From Acidobacteriota bacterium (GTDB lineage Bacteria; Acidobacteriota; Terriglobia; Terriglobales; Acidobacteriaceae): a stretch of 32,913 nucleotides of DNA. The stretch covers positions 1-32,913 of the forward strand of contig JABBOG010000042.1 in the NCBI GenBank assembly GCA_019351975.1, read 5' to 3'. Of the stretch, positions 25,036 to 32,913 are shown in pieces. The stretch's first letter is position 1, and each line of letters starts with the position of its first letter. A program made the translations under genes and the position numbers. The notes under the pieces are model-generated. The model was given only the letters and a program-made list of their open reading frames with translations, was not told the DNA's origin and ran no database searches.

Positions 25036-25111
25036 TGGTGGAGCTGAGCGGGATCGAACCGCTGACCTCCTCGTTGCGAACGAGGCGCTCTCCCAGCTGA
25101 GCTACAGCCCC
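25036..25111 (-). tRNA. tRNA-Ala (anticodon CGC)
   Basis: A 76-base cloverleaf with encoded CCA. The acceptor arms GGGGCTG and CAGCTCC pair with one G-U, and the D-arm is GCTCAGCTGGGAGAGC. The anticodon stem CCTCG/CGAGG holds loop TTCGCAA, giving anticodon CGC (reads GCG). The T-arm is AGCGG-TTCGATC-CCGCT. TTTTTT follows two bases after the CCA. It lies between the uracil-DNA glycosylase gene and the fluoride riboswitch on the same strand. Confidence 0.97.
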
Positions 25112-25203
25112 ACAAACATCACGCAGCGCCTTCGCGCACACATGCTGCTACGTCGCATAGTTTAGCAGGAGACTCCCCTCCGCTCCAAGCAAATCCGCCC
25201 AAC

Positions 25204-26157
25204 CTACGTCGCCCGCCTCGGTGCCGACAACCCCATCTCCACCATCACCCGTTGCAGGTCTTTCCACGCCTCGCCCTTCTGCCGCGGGTCGCGCAGCAGA
25301 AACGCCGGATGGTACGTCACCGCTACCTTCGCCCCGCGCACGCTGTGCCACTGCCCGCGCAGGCTCGCCAGCGGCTGCTTCACACCCAGCAGATACGTCG
25401 CCGCCGTCGCCCCCAGCGCCACAATCACCTCCGGCCGCACCACATCGATTTGCCGCGCCAGAAACTGCGAGCACGTCGTCGCCTCCACAAACTCCGGCAC
25501 CCGGTTCGCCGGCGGCCGGCACTTCACAATATTCGCGATGTACACCTCCTCGCGCTTCAGCCCCATCGCCGTAATCATATTGTTCAGCAGCTGCCCTGCC
25601 TTGCCCACAAACGGCACGCCGGTCTCATCCTCATCCGCGCCCGGCCCCTCGCCCACAAACATCAGCCGTGCATTCGGGTCACCATCTCCAAACACAATAT
25701 TCCGCCGCCCCGCATACGCCAGCGGACACCGCGTACACTCCCCAATATCCTCCCGCACCGCCTGCAACGCTACCGCGCGCTCTCCCGCCGCCAGCCGCTC
25801 CACCGGAACCACACCCACAGCATCCAACGACGGCGGCTTCGGCATCGACGACTCAACCTCTCTCCACTCAGGATCAACCGCCGTCGGCACCGCCTCACGA
25901 GCCACAGAAACCATCCGCGCCGCACCCGCAGCCGCAGCACTCGCCGCAACGCTCGTCCGCGCCCCTACACCCTGCGCTGCCACCGCCTGCGTCGCAGCAG
26001 CACTTCGCACCACCGGCGCTGCAGGCCGCGCTACAGCAAGCCGCTCCTTCAGCCCCTCCGGCAACATCACCTTCGGATCTTCCCGCCGATACAGATCATA
26101 GATCCCCATATCGCGCAGATAGTCCACATATGCCCGAAGCTGCTGCTCGACAACCAT
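25204..26157 (-). CDS. Family 4 uracil-DNA glycosylase (iron-sulfur)
   Basis: Removes uracil from DNA at the start of base-excision repair. Four cysteines for a 4Fe-4S cluster are placed as in family 4: Cys141 and Cys144 in CTRCPL, Cys213 in KCRPP and Cys229 in TTCSQFL. The active-site loop is GEGPGADEDETGVPFVGKAG and the DNA-binding loop is TYHPAFLLRDPRQK. At 317 residues it is longer than minimal enzymes: an N-terminal helix (about 1-26) is joined to the catalytic part by an Ala/Val-rich low-complexity linker of about 60 residues. Ten bases separate it from the rpoZ stop, so it probably belongs to the gmk-rpoZ operon. Confidence 0.93.
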   Translation of the reverse strand: MVVEQQLRAYVDYLRDMGIYDLYRREDPKVMLPEGLKERLAVARPAAPVVRSAAATQAVAAQGVGARTSVAASAAAAGAARMVSVAREAVPTAVDPEWREVESSMPKPPSLDAVGVVPVERLAAGERAVALQAVREDIGECTRCPLAYAGRRNIVFGDGDPNARLMFVGEGPGADEDETGVPFVGKAGQLLNNMITAMGLKREEVYIANIVKCRPPANRVPEFVEATTCSQFLARQIDVVRPEVIVALGATAATYLLGVKQPLASLRGQWHSVRGAKVAVTYHPAFLLRDPRQKGEAWKDLQRVMVEMGLSAPRRAT

Positions 26158-26167
26158 AGCCCTCAGT

Positions 26168-26368
26168 CTACAGCGACGCCGGTGGCACAGGCTTCGCCAT
26201 CACCGTGTACGTCACCTTCCCATGCCGTATCTCGTCCTGCGCCACTCGGCACACCTTCGTCGAGCTCGACGCTCCTAGCGTCGGCGCTCCCGAGTAGATA
26301 TGCCGCGCCCTTCGTGCAGCGCCCTTCACAAGGCTGTATTTATTCTGGAATAGGTCTTTCTCAAACAT
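26168..26368 (-). CDS. rpoZ: RNA polymerase omega subunit
   Basis: A small subunit that supports assembly of the beta-prime subunit and stringent control. MFEKDLFQNKYSLVKGAARRARHI is recognisable because the KY.LV..AARRAR helix is the most conserved part of omega. The 66-residue start has AGGAGG eight bases upstream; the ATG at 26398 lies before that site and is rejected. It follows gmk by 89 bases on the same strand, the gmk-rpoZ order seen in many bacteria, which strongly supports the call despite the short length. The C-terminal part (STKVCRVAQDEIRHGKVTY) is more divergent. Confidence 0.82.
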   Translation of the reverse strand: MFEKDLFQNKYSLVKGAARRARHIYSGAPTLGASSSTKVCRVAQDEIRHGKVTYTVMAKPVPPASL

Positions 26369-26457
26369 TTGAGGTACCTCCTGGGGGGATGGCTTCATCC
26401 TAGCGCGAAATCAAACATGCGTTGCAAAAAATATCAATCCCTCATCAGAATTCTTCC

Positions 26458-27135
26458 TCACCCTACATCCACGCCCACACCAAAGCTCGTCAGCGCCGCC
26501 TCCAGCCGCTCCGACCGCGCACCCGTAACGCACTGCGCCGCCAGATCACCCTCCGCCGGCGTCGCCTCCCCCCGCGCCACCAGCACAATCGCCCTCATCT
26601 CCGACGCCGCCTGGTCCAGCACATCATTCACCAGCGCATATCTGTAGTCCTCAAGCTTCCTCAGCTCCGTCCGCGCCTCCGCCAGCCGTGTCTCAATCAC
26701 CGCTTCATTCGACACGCCCTCCGCCTGGCTCCGGTTCCTCAACCGGCGTTCCAGCACCTCCGGGCTCGGCGGCAAAATAAAAATCGACACCGCATCCGGC
26801 ATCCGCTCCATCACCTGCAGCGCCCCCTGCACATCGATGTCCAGCAGCAGGTCCATCCCATGCTTCGCCGCCATCTCCAGCGCCGAAAGCGCCGTCCCAT
26901 AATAGTTCCCGAACACCTCCGCCCACTCCAGAAACTCGCCCGCCGCGATCATCCGCTCGAACTCCTCTCTGCTCGTAAAGTGGTACTCGCGTCCGTCTTC
27001 CTCCGACCCTCGCGCGCGCCGTGTCGTATACGAGATCGAGAAGTCCAGCCCCTCAACCAGCCTGCGAACCTCGTTCACAAGCGTCGATTTGCCCGATCCA
27101 CTAGGCGCCGAAATAATAAACAGTATGCCTGCCAT
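26458..27135 (-). CDS. gmk: Guanylate kinase
   Basis: Phosphorylates GMP to GDP with ATP in purine-nucleotide synthesis. The 225-residue protein begins MAGILFIISAPSGSGKST, with the P-loop at about residues 10-18. The GMP-binding domain follows: SYTTRRARGSEEDGREYHF, FEWAEV-like FLEWAEVFGNYYGT, and LLLDIDVQGA with the catalytic Asp. IFILPPSPEVLERRL and the C-terminal helix complete the fold. A C-terminal tail of about 15 residues exceeds the shortest homologues. It lies 44 bases after the ABC exporter gene and upstream of rpoZ, all on the - strand. Confidence 0.96.
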   Translation of the reverse strand: MAGILFIISAPSGSGKSTLVNEVRRLVEGLDFSISYTTRRARGSEEDGREYHFTSREEFERMIAAGEFLEWAEVFGNYYGTALSALEMAAKHGMDLLLDIDVQGALQVMERMPDAVSIFILPPSPEVLERRLRNRSQAEGVSNEAVIETRLAEARTELRKLEDYRYALVNDVLDQAASEMRAIVLVARGEATPAEGDLAAQCVTGARSERLEAALTSFGVGVDVG

Positions 27136-27179
27136 AATTGTTGGTGTGCACCCAGTGTAAACCCTCCCGCACCCAACCC

Positions 27180-29030
27180 TCAGGCAATTCCCTCGCCCGC
27201 CGCCACCATCGCCACTTCCCCCTCGCCAAACTGCAAATTGTACAACCGGCTATACGTCCCGCCCTGCGCAAGCAGCGCCTCATGCGACCCCAGCTCCGTA
27301 ATGCACCCATCCTCCAGCACTGCAATTCTGTCCGCGCGCCGCACCGTCGACAGCCGATGCGCAATCACCAGCACCGTCCGCCCCTCCATCAGATTTCCCA
27401 GCGCCGCCTGCACCGCCGCCTCGCTCTCCGTATCCAGCGACGACGTCGCCTCATCCAGAATCAAGATCGGCGCATCCTTCAGCAGCGCGCGCGCAATCGC
27501 CAGCCTCTGCCGCTCCCCGCCCGAAAGCCGCGTCCCCCGCTCCCCGATCATCGTCTCGTACCCCTGCGGCAGCCGCTCGATAAACTCATGCGCCAGTGCC
27601 GCCTTCGCCGCCGCCACAATCCGCCCCATCGGCACATCCGGCTGCCCATACGCAATGTTGTTCCGCACCGTATCGTTGAACAGCACCGTCTCCTGCGTCA
27701 CCTTCCCAATCTGTTTCCGCAGTGACGCCAGCGTCAGATCCCGCACATCATGCTTGTCCAGCAGGATCGCCCCGCCCGTCACATCGAAAAACCGCGGCAG
27801 CAGGTTCATCAGCGTCGACTTCCCGGCGCCGCTCGGTCCCACCAGCGCCACCACCTCGCCCCGCTTCACCGTCAGCGAAACCCCATGCAGCACCTCTTTG
27901 CACACCCCATCCTGCTCATATCCAAACCTTGCATCGCGAATCTCAATCAACCCCGCAAACCCCTTCAGGTTGATCGCCTTCTTCCGCTCCCACACCTCAT
28001 CCTGCGCATCGATGAACGCAAAGATCTCCTCACTCGCTCCCACCGCCTGCTGAAACGCGTTGTAGTACGTCGGCATCTTCCGCACCGGGTCATACAGCAC
28101 AATCACCGCCGCCAGAAACGTGATAAACGTCCCAATCGTCCAGTTCCCATGCAGAATCCTGTCGCGCCCAAACATCAACAGCAGCGCAATCGCCACCGCT
28201 CCCAGCGCGTCCATCAGCGGCGACGAGATCGACTGCACCGCCACCGACCGCATATTCGCCATCAACAGCCGGTCCGCCGCCCGCCTGAACCGGTTCATCT
28301 CCCAGTTCTCCATCCCGAACGCCTTCACAATCCCGTTGCCGACAATCGTCTCCTGCACAATATTCTGAATCTCCGCCAGCTTGTCCTGCCCCTTGCGCGT
28401 CGTCTTCCGCACGCTTCGCCCCACCCTCCGCGTCGACGCCACAATGATCGGCACAAACACCAGCAGCACCCACGCCATCCGCCCGCCCACCACAATCACC
28501 ACACCGATCATGAACAGCAGCGTGAAAAATTGCTGCAGAAAGTCGCTCATCACCGTCGCCATCGCCGCCTGCACCCGCTCCACATCGTTGATCAGCGTAG
28601 AGATCAGCGTCCCCGACGTATGCCTCTGGAAAAACGCCGACGACCGCCCCAGCAGCGAGTTATACAGATCATTGCGCAGGTCCGTAATCATCCCGAACCC
28701 CGCCTTGTTCGCCATCAGCGTCCCCAGATAATCCGCAATCGACTTGATGATCGCCGAAGCCACCAGCGCAATCGCCACCACCGTCCACGCATTGTGCACA
28801 CGGTGCGGCAGCAGCACCTGCAGGTTCAAATGAAAGTGCGTATGCGGAATCACAAAGTTCAGCACCTTGTCCGGCGACGAAGCCGCACTCAGCACATTGT
28901 CAATAATCGGCTTGATCAGCAGAATCCGAAACGCCGCCAGCGCTCCCACCACCGCCATCAGCAGCGCCGACACCACCCAGTACACCAGGTACGGACGCAT
29001 ATACCCCAACAGACGCAGCACCAGCTTCAT
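27180..29030 (-). CDS. MsbA-type ABC exporter (fused permease and ATPase)
   Basis: A half-size exporter that would dimerise in the inner membrane, probably flipping lipid A-core, another lipid or a drug. The start MKLVLRLLGY (616 residues) has GGAG six bases upstream; the frame opens further at a TTG (29048) with no site. Six membrane helices span about residues 14-315. The ATPase part has Walker A GPSGAGKST at about 398, signature LSGGERQRL at about 502, Walker B LILDEATSSLD at about 520-530 and the AHRLST switch. A periplasmic loop between the first two helices (SSPDKVLNFVIPHTHFHLNLQ) is long. Its place ahead of gmk-rpoZ suggests an operon. Confidence 0.9.
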   Translation of the reverse strand: MKLVLRLLGYMRPYLVYWVVSALLMAVVGALAAFRILLIKPIIDNVLSAASSPDKVLNFVIPHTHFHLNLQVLLPHRVHNAWTVVAIALVASAIIKSIADYLGTLMANKAGFGMITDLRNDLYNSLLGRSSAFFQRHTSGTLISTLINDVERVQAAMATVMSDFLQQFFTLLFMIGVVIVVGGRMAWVLLVFVPIIVASTRRVGRSVRKTTRKGQDKLAEIQNIVQETIVGNGIVKAFGMENWEMNRFRRAADRLLMANMRSVAVQSISSPLMDALGAVAIALLLMFGRDRILHGNWTIGTFITFLAAVIVLYDPVRKMPTYYNAFQQAVGASEEIFAFIDAQDEVWERKKAINLKGFAGLIEIRDARFGYEQDGVCKEVLHGVSLTVKRGEVVALVGPSGAGKSTLMNLLPRFFDVTGGAILLDKHDVRDLTLASLRKQIGKVTQETVLFNDTVRNNIAYGQPDVPMGRIVAAAKAALAHEFIERLPQGYETMIGERGTRLSGGERQRLAIARALLKDAPILILDEATSSLDTESEAAVQAALGNLMEGRTVLVIAHRLSTVRRADRIAVLEDGCITELGSHEALLAQGGTYSRLYNLQFGEGEVAMVAAGEGIA

Positions 29031-29140
29031 CCGCGTCTCCACGCGCAACCCATGCGCCGCATCCTGTCAAAGCTCCTCATCAACAGCTAGTGTACTGCGG
29101 CCACCCACCCCACCGTTGCCCGTCCTAAACCGGGATGCTG

Positions 29141-29181
29141 GGTGCCCCATATCTCCCCGCGCTTTTGCGGGGAGATGTGGG
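29141..29181. repeat. Intergenic hairpin repeat
   Basis: Arms 29146-29160 and 29167-29181 pair over 15 positions (14 exact, one G-T) around a 6-base loop GCTTTT. It starts GGTGCCCCA, the same lead as the in-mutS element at 16597. It sits in the 212-bp spacer between the MDR gene and the ABC exporter. On the - strand the loop is AAAAGC and no T-run follows, so it looks like a dispersed repeat rather than a plain terminator, though it could block transcription. Confidence 0.65.
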
Positions 29182-29242
29182 CCTGAAGTTCCTTACAAAT
29201 CCAATTCAGGTACGACACCCTACGACCACCCCCAACCCAGGG

Positions 29243-30259
29243 CTACACCGTCACCACAATCTTCCCAATCTGCGCATTCGACTCCATATACGTATGTGCC
29301 GCCACAATCTCATCCAGCGCAAACACCTTATCCACCTTCGGCTTGAATGCCCCGGACTCCAGGTGGTCGAACACATACTTCTTCCCGCGCGCAAAGCTCT
29401 CCGGCTCCGCCACCACCTCGAACAGCGTGTACCCCTTGATCGTCAAATGCTCGCTCAGCGCGGCAAACAGAGGATACGGCGTCGCCTCCGCCGCCAGCGC
29501 ACCATACTCGAAGATCGTTCCGCTCACCGCCATCGCCGCCGCAATCGCCTCCAGTCCCTTGCCAGCCACCGGATCAAACGCAATACGCACGCCCTTTCCG
29601 CCGGTGATCTCTTGCACCCGCGCCACCAGGTCGTCCTCGTCGGTCACAATCACGTGGTCCGCACCCAGCGCCAGCAGCTCCGCCTTCTTCTGCGCCGTCC
29701 GCGTCGTTGCGATGCTCACCGCGCCCTCGGCCTTCACGATCTCAATCGCCGCAATCCCCACGCTGCTGCTCGCCGCCGTAATCAGCACGAACTCGCCCTT
29801 CGTCAGCTTCCCCTGCTCGATCAGCGCTCCATACGCCGTCAGATACTGCATCCAGATGCTCGTCCCCTCTTCAAATGACAGCTTCTTCGGATACTCCGCA
29901 ATCGCTCCCACCGGTACTACCACCGCCTCGCCGTACACCCCATACTGGTCCGCCGGAAACGCCGGCACCGTGCTCACAATCTTGCCCATCCACGCACCAT
30001 CCACGCCCGGCCCCACAGCCTCCACCGTCCCTGAAGCCTCATATCCCAGCATCGACGGCAGCTTCGGCTGAACCAGGTACTGCCCCTTGCGAAACATCAC
30101 CTCCGCGCGATTCAGCCCGATCGCCTTCACCCGAATCCGCACCTCACCCGCCGCAGGCTCCGGCACCGGCAGCTCTTCCAGCTGCAGCACCTCAGCCTCG
30201 CCCGTCGTATGAAACCGCACCACCTTCGCCGTCGCCTTGCCTGTATCCTGCGCCATCAT
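29243..30259 (-). CDS. Zinc-independent MDR oxidoreductase (quinone reductase-like)
   Basis: A medium-chain dehydrogenase/reductase of 338 residues, probably using NADPH to reduce quinones or other enones. The N-terminal GroES-like domain carries LPSMLGYEASGTVEAVGPGV, without the catalytic zinc Cys/His set of true alcohol dehydrogenases. The cofactor domain has ITAASSSVGIAAIEIVKAEG in place of the common GAAGGVG, then the NADP-type TTRTAQKKAELLALGADHVI. The C-terminus HTYMESNAQIGKIVVTV is standard. GAGGAGG lies just before two consecutive ATGs (30259, 30256); the second may be the true start by spacing. It is isolated from other functions here. Confidence 0.88.
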   Translation of the reverse strand: MMAQDTGKATAKVVRFHTTGEAEVLQLEELPVPEPAAGEVRIRVKAIGLNRAEVMFRKGQYLVQPKLPSMLGYEASGTVEAVGPGVDGAWMGKIVSTVPAFPADQYGVYGEAVVVPVGAIAEYPKKLSFEEGTSIWMQYLTAYGALIEQGKLTKGEFVLITAASSSVGIAAIEIVKAEGAVSIATTRTAQKKAELLALGADHVIVTDEDDLVARVQEITGGKGVRIAFDPVAGKGLEAIAAAMAVSGTIFEYGALAAEATPYPLFAALSEHLTIKGYTLFEVVAEPESFARGKKYVFDHLESGAFKPKVDKVFALDEIVAAHTYMESNAQIGKIVVTV

Positions 30260-30340
30260 TCCTCCTCATTCTTCTGAAGCTGTAGATGCCATGTCGTCAT
30301 TGAAGGAAGCACAGAATTAACTGCAAATTCTTCCAGCGCC

Positions 30341-31372
30341 CTACCGCGGCATATCCCTATGCGCCGACTTCGCCCGATACCCCGCCACCGCCAGCCGCTT
30401 CTTCAACTCCTCCGCAATCATCACCGACCGATGCTGCCCCCCCGTGCACCCCACCCCAATCGTCAGATAGCTCTTCCCCTCGTGAATATAGTGCGGCAGC
30501 AGGAACGTCAGCATCTCCGTCACCTTGTCCAGAAACTCCTTCGTCTGCGGAAACTGCCGCACATACTTCGCCACCTTCGGGTGCTTCCCTGTCAGCTTCC
30601 GAAACTCCGGCACAAAATGCGGATTCGGCAGAAACCGCACATCGAACACCAGGTCCGCATCCGTCGGTATCCCGTTCTTGAACCCAAAACTCGTCACCGA
30701 AATCGTCAGATTCCGGTCGCTCTTCCCAATCCCACGCGTAAACTGCGCATTGATGTGCGCCCGCAGCTCATGCACATTAAACCGCGACGTATCCAGCACG
30801 ATATCCGCCACATTCCTGATCGGATCCAGCCGCTTCAGCTCCGCGCGTATCGACGCCAGCACCGTCTCGCCCTGCCCCTTGCCATCCCTCCCCAGCGGGT
30901 GCGGCCGCCGTGTCTCCGAGAACCGCCGCACAATCGAATCCTCCGCCGCCTCCAGAAACACCACCCGCGTCGGCAGCACCTTCCGCACCTTCGCCAGAAT
31001 CGCCGGAAACCGCTCCAGCCGATTTCCCTCCCGCACATCCACCACCAGCGCCGCGTGCGTAATCTCCGCAGACTTCGCCACCAGGTCCGCAAATCGCGGT
31101 ATCAACTCCAGCGGCAGATTATCCACCGAATAAAATCCCAGATCCTCAAACGCCTTCAGCGCCGAAGCCTTCCCCGCTCCCGACAGCCCCGTCAAAATCA
31201 CCAGCTCACGAGGCTCACCTCCGCCCGCTCCCGCTCGCACCTCAACCCCGGCCGCGACCGCCTTCACCGCAACTGTCTTCTTCACCGCAGCTGTCTTCTT
31301 CACCGCAGCCTTCCGTCCCACGGAACTCCCCTTGGCCGCAGTGCCAGTCTTCTTCTTCATCGCGGAAGTCAT
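30341..31372 (-). CDS. rapZ: RNase adapter / nucleotide-binding protein RapZ
   Basis: In E. coli RapZ binds a small RNA and GlcN-6-P and controls amino-sugar synthesis through RNase E; in other phyla its role is less known. The body matches: LTGLSGAGKASALKAFEDLGFYSVDNLPLELI, then FLEAAEDSIVRRFSETRRPHPLG and the C-terminal IGVGCTGGQHRSV and AHRDM. Two oddities stand out. The Walker A reads G62-LSGAG-K68-A69, lacking the Ser/Thr that normally follows Lys and helps hold magnesium. About 55 extra N-terminal residues are Lys/Ala/Val-rich (AAVKKTAAVKKT) and made by an 18-base tandem repeat. The start is uncertain between 31372 and 31360. Confidence 0.92.
   Translation of the reverse strand: MTSAMKKKTGTAAKGSSVGRKAAVKKTAAVKKTVAVKAVAAGVEVRAGAGGGEPRELVILTGLSGAGKASALKAFEDLGFYSVDNLPLELIPRFADLVAKSAEITHAALVVDVREGNRLERFPAILAKVRKVLPTRVVFLEAAEDSIVRRFSETRRPHPLGRDGKGQGETVLASIRAELKRLDPIRNVADIVLDTSRFNVHELRAHINAQFTRGIGKSDRNLTISVTSFGFKNGIPTDADLVFDVRFLPNPHFVPEFRKLTGKHPKVAKYVRQFPQTKEFLDKVTEMLTFLLPHYIHEGKSYLTIGVGCTGGQHRSVMIAEELKKRLAVAGYRAKSAHRDMPR
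31262..31308. repeat. 18-bp tandem repeat in the rapZ N-terminus
   Basis: Two exact adjacent 18-base units (31273-31290 and 31291-31308) and a partial third upstream (31262-31272) code, on the - strand, for AAVKKT units of the basic tail. Being a multiple of three, unit gain or loss would keep the frame. Confidence 0.8.
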
Positions 31373-31493
31373 AGAAGAATCCTACATCCTGAATCCTTCC
31401 GCTCAACGGCAAATTCTCGACGCCGCCCCTGACTTTTCGCCCAAACCCTTTCGCCTCTTCCTGCCAGCCCTCTCCTGTGCGACCCTAGTACGC

Positions 31494-32913
31494 ATGACTC
31501 GCCTGTCACCCCTGCTGCTCGCCGCTCTCCTCGCCGCGCCCGCGCTCTCCCAAACCCCGCCCCTCGCGCCAGCGCAGCCCTTCACCGATCCCGCCAACCT
31601 CCGCGGCGAGCGCGTCTCTCCCTCCGACGGCCACGAGCTTCCCATCGATACATCCGAAGCCCAATCCGCCCTCGGCCTCGCCCAGCTCCTCCGCCGCCTC
31701 AACACCCGCGCCTCCATCCTCAACATCGTCGCTCACCCCGACGACGAAGACGGCGGCATGCTCACCCTCTACTCCCGCGGCCTCGGCGCACGCGTCGCCG
31801 ACCTCTCCCTCACCCGCGGCGAAGGCGGCCAGAACGCCGTCACCGGCGACTTCGAAGACGCCCTCGGCCTCCTCCGCACCCAGGAACTCCTCTCCTCCGA
31901 CCGCTATCCCGGCATCTCCCAACTCTTCGGTACTGAAGTCGACTTCGGTTTCTCCAAAACCAAGCAGGAAGCCTTCGAAAAATGGGGCCACCAGCGCGTC
32001 CTCTACGACGCCGTCCGCGCCATCCGCCTCTTCCGCCCCCTCGTCATCACCGCCACCTTCGTCGGCTCCGTCACCGACGGCCACGGCCAGCACCAGGTCT
32101 CCGGCGAGATCGCCCAGGAAGCCTTCCTCGCCGCCGCCGACCCCACCATCTTCCCCGATATGATCGCCCAGGGCATCCTCCCCTGGCAGGCCCTCCGTGT
32201 CTACGCACGCGTCCCCTCCGGTGCCATCTCCTCCAAAGGCCTCTTCGACTACGCTACCAATCAGTACACTCCCGCACGCTTCGTCAACTACGTCACCGGC
32301 CAGATCACCACCACCGTCCCCTCCACCGACGTCACCGTCCACGAAGGCACCACCGACCCACTCCTCACCGCCGCCGCCGCCAACCCCGCCGACCTCGCTC
32401 TCCTCTCCCTCCCCGGCCAGCCCCTCAATCCCAGCACCCCCCTCAGCTACGTCCAGTTCGCCCGCATAGGCCTCGGCCTCCAGCGCACCCAGATCACCCG
32501 CGACCTCCGCCTACCACCCCCCGGCCCCTTCGACGTCAGCTACCACCTCTACGGCTCCTGCACCCCCAACTCGACCCAGTCCAACCACACCCAACCCACG
32601 CCCCTGCCAAAATACTGTCATCCTGAGCAGGCGCAGCGCCCCGAAGGACCCGCCACACCCTCCGCAGCCGCACACCCTCCCGCACCTTTCAGCCCCAACC
32701 CTCAACCCAAACCCGCTACCCCTGCAACATCCGTCGCCGCAGGCGGTGAACCTGCTTCCTACGTCGCCGCACCCATGTCCGTTCACTTCCGCGCCACCGC
32801 TCCACCCTCCGCTCAAAACCCCGCCCTCGCCCACGACCCCTCCTTCTTCACCGGCATCGACACGTCCATCCAAAGCATCGCCGCCCTCGCCCCCGCCGCC
32901 TTCCCGCCCAACG
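31494..32913 (+). CDS. PIG-L family deacetylase, exported (3' partial)
   Basis: An LmbE/PIG-L zinc deacetylase, probably removing acetyl groups from an N-acetylated sugar. The start MTRLSPLLLAALLAAPALSQ is a signal peptide, placing it outside the cytoplasm. The zinc motif is AHPDDE at residues 80-85, followed by LTRGEGGQN, a block typical of the large secreted members. The frame is open for 473 codons and runs past the window end, so the C-terminal part is missing. Near residues 374-386 it reads KYCHPEQAQRPEG, an in-frame copy of the dispersed repeat, within a Pro/Ser/Thr-rich stretch. It diverges from rapZ across 121 bp. No strong ribosome-binding site is seen. Confidence 0.88.
   Translation, partial: MTRLSPLLLAALLAAPALSQTPPLAPAQPFTDPANLRGERVSPSDGHELPIDTSEAQSALGLAQLLRRLNTRASILNIVAHPDDEDGGMLTLYSRGLGARVADLSLTRGEGGQNAVTGDFEDALGLLRTQELLSSDRYPGISQLFGTEVDFGFSKTKQEAFEKWGHQRVLYDAVRAIRLFRPLVITATFVGSVTDGHGQHQVSGEIAQEAFLAAADPTIFPDMIAQGILPWQALRVYARVPSGAISSKGLFDYATNQYTPARFVNYVTGQITTTVPSTDVTVHEGTTDPLLTAAAANPADLALLSLPGQPLNPSTPLSYVQFARIGLGLQRTQITRDLRLPPPGPFDVSYHLYGSCTPNSTQSNHTQPTPLPKYCHPEQAQRPEGPATPSAAAHPPAPFSPNPQPKPATPATSVAAGGEPASYVAAPMSVHFRATAPPSAQNPALAHDPSFFTGIDTSIQSIAALAPAAFPPN
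32614..32651 (+). repeat. In-gene repeat copy within the PIG-L gene
   Basis: Contains CTGTCATCCTGAGC and GCCCCGAAGGACCC, the same ends as the intergenic copy at 11793, separated by a shorter middle. It is translated as CHPEQAQRPEGP without breaking the frame. Confidence 0.65.

Noticed and set aside
25204-29030. Defence island or prophage signal in the repair/ABC region
   Set aside because: The genes are ordinary housekeeping functions in a familiar gmk-rpoZ order; no integrase, toxin or nuclease is present.
29031-29048. TTG start for the ABC exporter
   Set aside because: The ATG at 29030 has GGAG six bases upstream, whereas the TTG has no ribosome-binding site.

Overview
The window looks like chromosomal DNA of an Acidobacteriota member, probably a Terriglobia relative of Terriglobus, Granulicella or Edaphobacter. 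This is inferred from high GC, strong preference for C-ending codons, the gene content (a Wzi-like outer-membrane protein, Tat-secreted ferritin-like and GH1 proteins, a SCO protein with a C-terminal membrane helix) and scattered repeats that read as 'CHPE..'/'RPERSAVERP' when translated. No phage, plasmid, insertion-sequence or CRISPR signal was found.

Layout. 1-6976: surface-polysaccharide genes. rfbB (5' cut by the window edge) and rfbA overlap on +, rfbC faces them on -, and a polyprenyl-phosphate sugar transferase, a Wzi-family barrel protein and a secreted protein of unknown function follow. 7028-10764: on -, hemC, then oxyR, then a haem catalase. A near-canonical OxyR operator overlaps the end of oxyR and lies just upstream of a -35-like hexamer for the catalase. 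10853-14415: a SCO/SenC copper chaperone on +, the overlapping pair hemX-like/hemA on -, and a small unknown gene divergent from mutS. 14507-20821, all +: mutS, anmK, a low-GC unknown membrane protein and a peptide-binding lipoprotein, tightly packed. 21188-24252: a Tat ferritin-like protein and a methyltransferase converge on a hairpin terminator, then a Tat GH1 glycosidase. 24422-29030, all -: an MsbA-type ABC exporter, gmk, rpoZ, a family-4 uracil-DNA glycosylase, tRNA-Ala(CGC), a fluoride riboswitch and crcB. 29243-32913: an MDR oxidoreductase, rapZ with an odd N-terminus, and a PIG-L deacetylase running off the window.

The most unusual signal is a family of short repeats lying inside genes as well as between them. 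MutS and AnmK carry almost identical 48-bp copies, read in the same frame, adding the same peptide to two unrelated enzymes. MutS also carries a second hairpin element, and the PIG-L gene carries a related copy. The mutS and anmK copies are direct repeats about 1 kb apart in overlapping genes. Recombination between them would remove the MutS ATPase domain and leave an in-frame mutS-anmK fusion. Two regulatory modules are also clear by eye: the OxyR operator between oxyR and catalase, and the fluoride riboswitch whose 3' strand can refold into a competing hairpin.

Limits: identifications rest on reading motifs and on general knowledge of the families. No database search, structure prediction or expression data was used.
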